A stretch of DNA of 64,000 nucleotides from Casuarina equisetifolia. Lineage: Eukaryota; Streptophyta; Magnoliopsida; Fagales; Casuarinaceae. Shown in pieces: positions 56,565 through 64,000 of this stretch (within the stretch, counting starts at the first letter, position 1; each line of letters starts with the position of its first letter). A program made the position numbers and the translations under genes. The DNA lies in contig CM052360.1 in assembly GCA_028551475.1 (NCBI GenBank), positions 11,768,501 to 11,832,500 of the forward strand, in the 5' to 3' direction. The notes under the pieces were generated by a model. The model saw nothing but the letters and a program-made list of their open reading frames with translations, was not told where the DNA came from and did no database searches.

Positions 56565-56820
56565 AAAATCAAACTTTGAGACTTTATTGCACTTAGTAAC
56601 TTGATAATGTAAACTAAAAGGGAGATTGCAATTAAAAAGCTTTCTTCATTTCTGTAATTTTTATTACATTTGGAAACAAAGAATTGAGGTAACATGAAAT
56701 GAAATAATGCATTATGTTTACGTTTAGGTCTTGTAGCCACACACCATGTATCATGACGATTGATTTGTCTTTGTGTTTTTCTTATGTTCTCTTTTAAATT
56801 CACTATATTCCTACTTAACT
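56565..56820 (+). repeat. second copy of the 5' flank of the hAT-derived gene
   Basis: Aligns with 51985-52275: AAAGGGAGATTG, AGCTTTCTT, AATTTTTATTA, AAAGAATTGA, then GGTCTTGT.GCCACACACCAT and TTTTCTT.TGTTCT. Similarity stops before the BED exon. It marks either a deleted sister element or a duplicated flank. Confidence 0.75.
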
Positions 56821-56989
56821 GTTGTAACTTATTTATATTGATTAGACCATACTACCTTCATGTAAAGCTATATATAAATGACCTCTTAGGCTCTTGTAAT
56901 TATGAATTTGAGTAATACAACCAAAGCTTTAAGACATTTCTTTGAGTCTCGTTCTTATTTTCAGTATCAAAGCAAAGCCTTTTGCTCTG

Positions 56990-59720
56990 CTTCTGCTCAA
57001 ATCCTCCTAATGGAAGAAAAGTAGACTTATTCTTTTCCCATTGGGGTAAACATTGCCAACTTTGTTTCCTTAAAGTTTAATGAAAGAAATTATATCATTT
57101 AGGCTACTCCAATGTGTTATCTTTTATGTACGTACTATCTCACTAGTTTTGTTATTGTTATGGCTTTACCTTCACCCCTTACCATCGTTAACAACAACAA
57201 AGAATTTCCCAAATGTGTAATGGGAAAAAAGTGATGACTTGGTGCAATCTTGGATCATTAATACTCTCTTGGAGGAGACCATGGGGCTTATTTTTAGCTC
57301 AATCATGTTGCTAAAGTCTAGCCAACTCTTTGTGATCACTCAATGAAGCAAAGTGCTACTCATGAATACAAAATACAATCCAAGTTGCGTAATCTCAACA
57401 AAGATGGGAAGACTTTGGTATCATACTTGGTCGAATTTCAATCCCTTTGCATTCAATTGAGTGTTATAGGCAAGCCACTCTTTAATTCAAACAAAATGTT
57501 TTGACTCCTACAAAGACTAGGCAAGGAGTATGAATCTTTCCTACTTAAAATGTCACCTTCTCATTCATCTCATGGAGATGTCATTATTTAACTTCAAGCA
57601 TATGGTGCGTGGAACATTCAATTCAACCCCATTCTGGATCACTTTTTTGCATTTTTTATTCAAACGACCACACATATAAATGGTCAATCAAATGGAAGAG
57701 GTAGAGGTAATCCCAACAACTCCTCTAGATCTTTTACATCATAGGGCTGCAATTTTCCCCCTAACTTAAAATGGAAAAAATGTGAGGCACACGACAAATC
57801 TATAAAAACAAGGACTCATGAACTCCATTATCTACCAAATTTTCTTTAAAAGAGGCCATTTTACCATCAACTATTATAAAAGGTTTGATCATGTACATCA
57901 ATCAATAGAGATTCCTTAAGCACTTGTTACACTACATCTTAATGATATACAACTTGGCCATGATGATTGATCTTGAGTTCCACTCTAACTATGTTACTTG
58001 GAACTAACATTGATTTTATGCCAAATTTAGCTCTAAAGACTATGGAAACATATCAACCACATTACTAATCCACTAATAAAAGGAACGGTTGCAAATGATA
58101 CTCCACAACTTAATACTATTGCAAAAACATGTAATGACCACCTATCTCCATGACTAATCTATCATCTATGGGAACTAATGCAAATGCTACACAATCATGT
58201 ATTAAGGGAGAATCACCTGCCTCTATGACTAACCTTAATGAACCAAATTATAATCCACCTATCAATCCCCTAAAATATAGAATTATACCATTCTCCATTG
58301 ATGAGACTTTCATGGCCACAAAAAAAATATGTCAAGACTTACCATTCTTAAGTCTTTTGCGCATTCACCAACTATTACTAAACCCTTTGCAACCACATCA
58401 TTTATCACACTCCTTCCTCACCACAATGCTTATATGTGCAAAGGGAATTCATGTCAAACATTGCAACATCAACCAACATAGCTAAATAATCCATCCTAAT
58501 GATTGATCAGCATAGTAGTCTTATATCATAGTGCTTGAATGTTAATCCTATTCCATCATCATTAACTCACTCTAGCTACTATCATGTTCCAAACTCAACA
58601 CTTCATTCACAATGGTTATACATGCCTAAAGGAGTATTTTCAAGCCAAACCCAAAGTATGCCCCCAGAATAACCATTGTTACACCACTTATTCTCTCATT
58701 AGTCCAAGCTACTTTCACATATCTAGGTGGTTTGCTGCAATGATTGAGGAAATGCTAACTTTAAAACACACCAATACATGGACAGTTGTGTCACAGTAAC
58801 TAGGAATGCATATAGTAGGCTACAAATGAGTCTTTAACCCAAAATTAGCTATTATTGTCTCCTTTTCTCATTTGAAAGCCAAGTTAAAGGTAGCAAAGGC
58901 TTTTTATCAAATTGAAAGGATAGACTATCTCAATACATTGTCCCCTATGGTCTGCCTAACTACTATTCAACTAAGTCTTTACCTAACAATGATTTGGTGA
59001 TGTCTTGTCCGGTAGTTTAATGTATCAAATCCATGCTACATGGTTTTCTAGATACACCAATATACACAGGAGTAGCTTATGGGCTTGATTGACTTAGTTG
59101 CACTTTTTGTCATTTGCCACCTTCATTGTGTCTTCTATGGACTAAAAGAAGCTCCATAAGCATGGTTTGATTGTTTCAGCTCATGTTTGTTGGAGTATGG
59201 CTTCTTCTACTTGGTATGATTCTTCCTTATTCTTTTTCAATCATGAAGACATAGCCATCTAGTTGTTACTTTACATGGATGATTTGCTAATCACAAGTAA
59301 CTCAAAACTAGCAATCTCATGATTGATTAATCACTTACATAGTGAATTCCCACTTAAGTCAGTAGGAATAGTACATTACTTCCTACAAATTGAAATTATT
59401 TCTTTTACAAATGGTTTCATTCTCTCACAAAAGTAGTTCATACTTGGTATCTTGTAATGAATCTAGATGTTATATAGTAAACCAATAGCCACGTTGCTTG
59501 TAACCAAGTCTCCAACCTTGAAGAATCCTTCTTTACCATGTGCAGCACCTTCACTGTTTAGAAGTATCCTCTAAGCATTGTAATACTTAACCATTACAAG
59601 ACTAGAAATATCATTTCTAGTTAATCGACTATGTTAGTCCATGCATTCACCTATAATTCTGGACTATCACAAACTCAAACACTTGCTAAGATACCTCTAT
59701 GGCTCTTTAACTCTTGGATT
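56990..59720 (+). mobile_element. degraded Copia retrotransposon
   Basis: Gag-like sequence begins at about 57050 (NFVSLKFNERNYIIWATP, LLCTYYL). RT is evident from 58690: FAAMIEEMLTLKHTNTWTVV, then IVGYK.VFN, FYGLKEAP.AWFD, and further decayed RT/RNase H to about 59720. Stops and frameshifts are frequent, and no LTR or integrase could be outlined. Confidence 0.75.
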
Positions 59721-59807
59721 GTCTTTATTTACATAGCACATTAAATCTCTACGGCTATAATGAATTAAATTGAATAAGTTGTAAATATACTCATTAATCT
59801 ACCTTTG

Positions 59808-62790
59808 TGTTGGATCCTATAACAACCTAAGAGGGGGGTGAATTAGGTTTATCAAAAATATTTTAGTCTTTTTCATTTTTCTTTATGTTAACCAATCAAA
59901 GCAATAAACAAGATTATCACACAAGACAAAGACAGATTTTTGGAAGATGCTTTGGCCCAAGCCACTTCGGCACCTTCTCCACCCCACTCTAGCAACAACC
60001 TGTTAGAGTCACTCTCCAATCAATTAACAAATTGATTATAAGGGAGAACCACTCCCTAAATCCCAATTACAAATTCTCTCCCTAAGAATTTCAACAAAGA
60101 GTAACAATTAAATACAATTTCAAATTCAGATTCTATAAAATATGAATTCAAGTTCAGAAGCTTCAAACAAGTTCTAGAGATTTAATATAACATAATATGG
60201 ATAAAAGCCCTAAATTCACATGAACCCTAGCATTATTCACCCATATGAAATTAGCTCAAAGAAGATATGAAATGAAGAGCTATTTGATTTCCTAGCAAGT
60301 ATATGAAAGCATTAATAAGCTCATAGTAAAATCACCAAAATGTAGAACCAATTTCATGAGCTTGAAAAAGCTTGAGTGAAGAGTATGAGTTTTTAAAAGA
60401 ATCTTGCTAATAACTCTATTTTTATAGAATTATTTTGATTATTTTAGGATATAAATAATATAATTTTATGAGATAATATTTGATTTTTTATATATTTATT
60501 CAAATCTTTATTGTTTATGTAGCAAGCCCCAAAAGAGATGAAAAGCAAAGAGAACATGAAGAAAAGAAGCAAGGCACATGAGGAATAAAAGAAAAAAATA
60601 AAATAAAAAAAAGGCAACATGTAAAGTAGCAAAAAGAGGAAGAAAAGGACAAAGAGGACAAAAAAGAAAATAGGGAAAAGGGAAAAAAGTGAATTATTAA
60701 GGGAGAATCTTAAGGCATGCCTCCCAAGACAGCATAAAGAGAGGAAAACGTAAAGAGAATGAGGCACCGCATAAGAGAAAAAAACAAAGAGAAAGGAAAG
60801 TAGAAAAGGTGCTGCCAGAACCAAGACCAAGAGATGAAAAAGAAAAGAAAAAAAAAAGAAAAAGAAAGAAGAGGCACGACAACTTACCTCTATTTCATGC
60901 CATTCTTGATATTGGTTTAATTTGTAGGAATTCTATAAAGAATTCTTAAAGAGAAGACAATGTAGTAACAACTTTCTTGTTTTTCTATTTAAGATATTTT
61001 GCTTAATTTCTACTATTACCTTGGTTTGTTATTTTATTATATTCTAAAATTCTTTTGTTAGAACGAAGATATAGCCTAACTATGATGATGTGAATTTTAT
61101 AAGTTTTTATGCTTTGCAAGATATTTTATTTATGTGAGTTATATATTATTATGCTTAATGCTTTTAAGTGATTGGCCACCACTTGAATGATTTGATGTGC
61201 ATGTTTGAGACTGAGAGGTAATAATATACAATTGCTTCTTATAATATATAACCATGAATTAAATGTGAATAGACATATAACATGTTATTTGTGTGGCTTT
61301 TGGTGATAAGATGATCAAAAGATTTATTATAAACCAAGAATATTCACAGATCTTAATGCATTTGGTTTGTTTTAATTCACATATAGAGATATAGTGAATT
61401 AATAAGTAAATATGTTTACTATACCTAGACATAGGATAGTAAATAAATTAGAAAATTCTGCCATCATATAAGTATTATCATTCTTGTAAGCATAAACTAT
61501 GAAAATTCATATCTAGTAGTTATGGTGAAATCATATGCTCTAACATGTTTCTCATCTTGATTTTTCCTACTTGGATTCAATTTAAATTAGTCTTGAGTTT
61601 TCATTTTAGAAATTTAAAATTTTAATTCATCATCAACAATCTTTTGATTTTATAGATAAATTTTAGGATTAATTCATTGTTAGTACTTAATTAGTTTAGT
61701 ATTCACCAATTTTCGTAGGATGATACTTTTCTTATCATTATATTACTTGTTCAACATGTTCACTTGCATTTAAATTTCACCGAACACTTGCTTTTCTATA
61801 TGATTTTCAAACCAACTATAATCAATGAGCATTATGCACTTAAGTAGATTTAGAATAACTCACATTTCACTTCAAAGAACCGTTTTGACACCTCTGAAGC
61901 AAGTCACCTCTTCTTTCCCGTTGGAGCTTTAATTTTTATCTTCTCTTTCTTCATTTTCAAGTTGTTGAGAGAGGAAGGAGATTGAGCTACGTTTTATCTC
62001 TAAGACCATTCAAAATCATGCTCCAAAATTCCACCGTTTGGTTTATAACTTAAGTGATTAATTTGGAGTTTCGTGGACTGAAAACAGGTCAAACTCGAGT
62101 TGAACTCTAACCTTCATGAAATCTCTTCAATCTTGAATCAAATTGTTGTGGGTGCTTCACAAATTGATAGATCAACTTGTTCTCTTCAAAAGCCCTATAA
62201 TTTCAGCTTCATAAACTCTTTAATTTGCTTCAAATTTCTCCTTTAAGCAGTTAGGTCACAAATTGCGAAAAACTCAATCTCTTCAAATTAATCTTTTCTA
62301 AGAAGTGGGTCTTTGTTTTTTCTTCATAGAAATGTTCCCTTGTATGTTAGATTTCCAATGACACCTTTTTCAGCTTGATCATCAACGGTTAATTATGGTG
62401 TCGAAGTCACAATGTCAAGTAGGTCATGGGTCGAACTGGGTTCGGGCTTGTTTGTAGGTCATGCACACTTATGGATTATGAGTCATAAGCACAGGTTGTT
62501 GGTTCACGGGTGTGAGAATAGGTCACTAGGTCGCAGGCATGAGAACAGATCACACATTCTGGACCGAGTCTTGTTTACATGGGCTGGGTCGTGCCTTCTG
62601 GGCTAGCCTAACTGCATTTAGGCTTTGCTATTCTTAATCCAATTTCTTGCATAATTGTTTCAGCATTATTTTTCTAATAAAAGCCAATAAAACAAGTAAT
62701 AATTATTATAATATTTTCATATTATAATTCCTATTTTTCTCATCATCAAAATGTTAATATATTCCAATTTCATTACAATATATTCTAACA
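59808..62790 (-). mobile_element. 3' LTR of a Sirevirus-like Copia element (family B, copy 3), carrying a nested solo LTR
   Basis: Read on +, it starts TGTTGGATCC and ends TTCTAACA. Just beyond the end lies TTCTCCCCATTTTTTATG, which on the - strand is a polypurine tract AAAAAATGGGGAGAA immediately before the LTR's TG. This orients the element on the - strand, with its body running off the right edge. Net length without the insertion at 60408-61786 is about 1.6 kb, matching the copies at 11.4 and 44.5 kb. Confidence 0.85.
60403..61791. mobile_element. Gypsy (Tat-like) solo LTR nested in the Copia LTR
   Basis: Comparison with 11418-13631 shows 60408-61786 (1379 bp) to be extra. It is bracketed by CTTGC (60403-60407 and 61787-61791). 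It starts TAATAACTCTATTTTTATAG (the expected TG now TA) and ends CACCGAACA, after a GTTCAACATGTTCACTTGCA segment typical of plant Tat/Retand-type LTR ends. The middle (60530-60870) is strongly purine-rich on +. Confidence 0.75.
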
Positions 62791-63872
62791 TTCTCCCCAT
62801 TTTTTATGATGATAAAATAAAACATTTTGATGCAATATAAATAAGTTTTAGCCCACCATTTTCAAATTTCCAAATCCATATATTGATGCATAAAATATGT
62901 AAAGTCCAAAGTATATCAATATAACAATAAAGAAATATATTCTCTTAAAACAAGTCATATATTTCTCCCATTATATCAAGTCTAAAATGCATATTACCAT
63001 AATGTATTTCTCCCTTTATAATAAGTTCCAAGTACATCAAATATATGTAATCAACAAAGCATCATAGCATATATTTCTCCCTCTTTTTGTTTTATCAACA
63101 CAAAATTCAACAAACTTTGAACCATAAAAATATGGCATGGTGTTATTTCAACATTTCTTAAGAGCTCATAGCTCCCCCTCAGTGATAGATTCCTTTCAAG
63201 ATATTCCAAACAACCATAAAGTAAGGAAAAAATAGAACCACCATACATCATAATAGAACAAAAATTGATGAAGTTGTTGTTTTGTGTCTAAAGTGAGATG
63301 AAAATGCTTTAGCGGCATGAGAATATCTCCCTTATATAACCATAATGATAGCACACTTTCTCAACACTTATCGTGTTCATCTTCACATTCATCACTCATA
63401 AACCAACAACACATATGTAGAGATTTACAGCACAATAGTTGTAAACATCAAATTTCACAACACCATATTTGTAGAATTTAAAGTTCACAACAATACCATA
63501 GACATAGTTGAGTTCCAAACATAAACAAAATTTAGATTCTAGCAACAGAAGAGAATAGGTATAAATCTTACAGAGCATGTGTTGTCTTAGCAAGAAACAA
63601 AAAATTGGAAAGATCGTACCAGATATGATGAATTAAGAGCTCCCTCTAAGTAGCAGCACCTACCATTGTTGTAGAGTGGAGTTTACAATAGTTTGGAGTT
63701 ATGCAACAGAACATACCAAGATAAACTCTCCTTCAAACTAGGAAAGACCCTTTCTTGTTACAAGAAAGGGAATGTTGATTGACAATGGAGGCTGCTTCAA
63801 TCATAAGATTGATGAAGAGCACATGTATGCCAATACATTAATGTAGTGATGCAGATTTTACAAAAAATGGAC
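62791..63872 (-). mobile_element. region between pol and 3' LTR of the Sirevirus-like element
   Basis: About 1.08 kb separates the pol stop from the polypurine tract. Some Sireviruses carry an envelope-like ORF here, but I see no long open frame on either strand, only short ones. It is recorded as non-coding element sequence. Confidence 0.6.
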
Positions 63873-64000
63873 TTATAAATCATCTACACTACACATTCCT
63901 AACTCTTTTCTTAGATAACAAAACCTTTCTTTGTCAAGAGGTTTAGTAAAGATGTCAAGAAGTTGATGAAGAGTACTGACATATTCTATGGTGACATTCC
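63873..64000 (-). CDS. Copia pol C-terminal end (RNase H), partial, cut by window edge
   Basis: On the - strand from the window edge an open frame reads NVTIEYVSTLHQLLDIFTKP then LDKERFCYLRKELGMCSVDD, ending L and TAA (63875-63873). This is the conserved end of Copia/Sirevirus RNase H, where the LADIFTKPL motif is the hallmark. It is open over all 42 visible codons, so the polyprotein outside the window may be intact. Confidence 0.88.
   Translation of the reverse strand, partial: NVTIEYVSTLHQLLDIFTKPLDKERFCYLRKELGMCSVDDL

Noticed and set aside
60444-60882. Phe/Leu-rich membrane-protein-like frames on the - strand
   Set aside because: They are the complement of a purine-rich tract inside a solo LTR, so the hydrophobicity is compositional.

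Overview
The window is nuclear DNA of a flowering plant. The evidence is GT-AG introns, a tandem family of glycosyltransferase 61 (GT61) genes of plant type, fragments of plant chorismate mutase and CDK5RAP1-like genes, and a dense background of Copia and Gypsy LTR retrotransposons, solo LTRs, tRNA-derived SINEs and a hAT-derived gene. No species is named, because nothing in the sequence fixes it.

1-32.7 kb is a tandem array of five GT61 units, all on the + strand. Each has a short first exon encoding a membrane anchor, one phase-1 intron and one long second exon holding the catalytic domain. Copy 1 (1469-3059) is a clear pseudogene. Copies 2 (4341-5987), 3 (15663-17595), 4 (23885-25859) and 5 (30398-32631) are open and predict type II Golgi-type proteins of 451, 451, 462 and 465 residues. 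Upstream leader/promoter blocks and 3' flanks were duplicated with the genes. The gaps between copies 2/3, 3/4 and 4/5 have been filled by transposons: two solo LTRs of one family with perfect 5-bp target duplications, a Copia relic split by a solo LTR, a second Copia relic with its 3' LTR, two tRNA-derived SINEs and a degraded DUF4283/zinc-knuckle ORF.

32.7-38.8 kb holds a 3' fragment of a chorismate mutase gene with frameshifts. Beside it is the most unusual object in the window, a compact LTR retrotransposon on the - strand (35597-38767). It has 335-bp LTRs, a 5-bp target duplication, an initiator-Met-type primer binding site and a polypurine tract. Its inside is almost entirely one non-gag, non-pol open frame of about 700 codons with three C-terminal membrane segments, which looks like a captured cellular gene.

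38.8-47.2 kb is a decayed + strand Copia element (gag, zinc knuckle, integrase, RT, RNase H) whose RNase H is split by a 1.5-kb solo LTR with target duplication. 47.8-48.6 kb is an intronless broken copy of a CDK5RAP1/MiaB-type tRNA methylthiotransferase gene. 48.7-49.95 kb is a probable Gypsy tail followed by an LTR and a primer-binding-like site.

50-56.8 kb centres on a two-exon hAT-derived gene (52331-54137) with a BED zinc finger and dimerisation region but a degraded catalytic core, plus a second copy of its 5' flank 4.5 kb downstream. 57-59.7 kb is another Copia relic on the + strand. 59.8 kb to the end is the 3' LTR and the last codons of pol of a Sirevirus-like Copia element on the - strand. 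That LTR is itself interrupted by a Gypsy (Tat-like) solo LTR.

The intact host genes are the four GT61 copies. They probably act in the Golgi on cell-wall polysaccharide or glycoprotein side chains. Everything else is mobile DNA, gene debris, or (the hAT-derived gene and the captured ORF) sequence of mobile origin that may or may not have a function.
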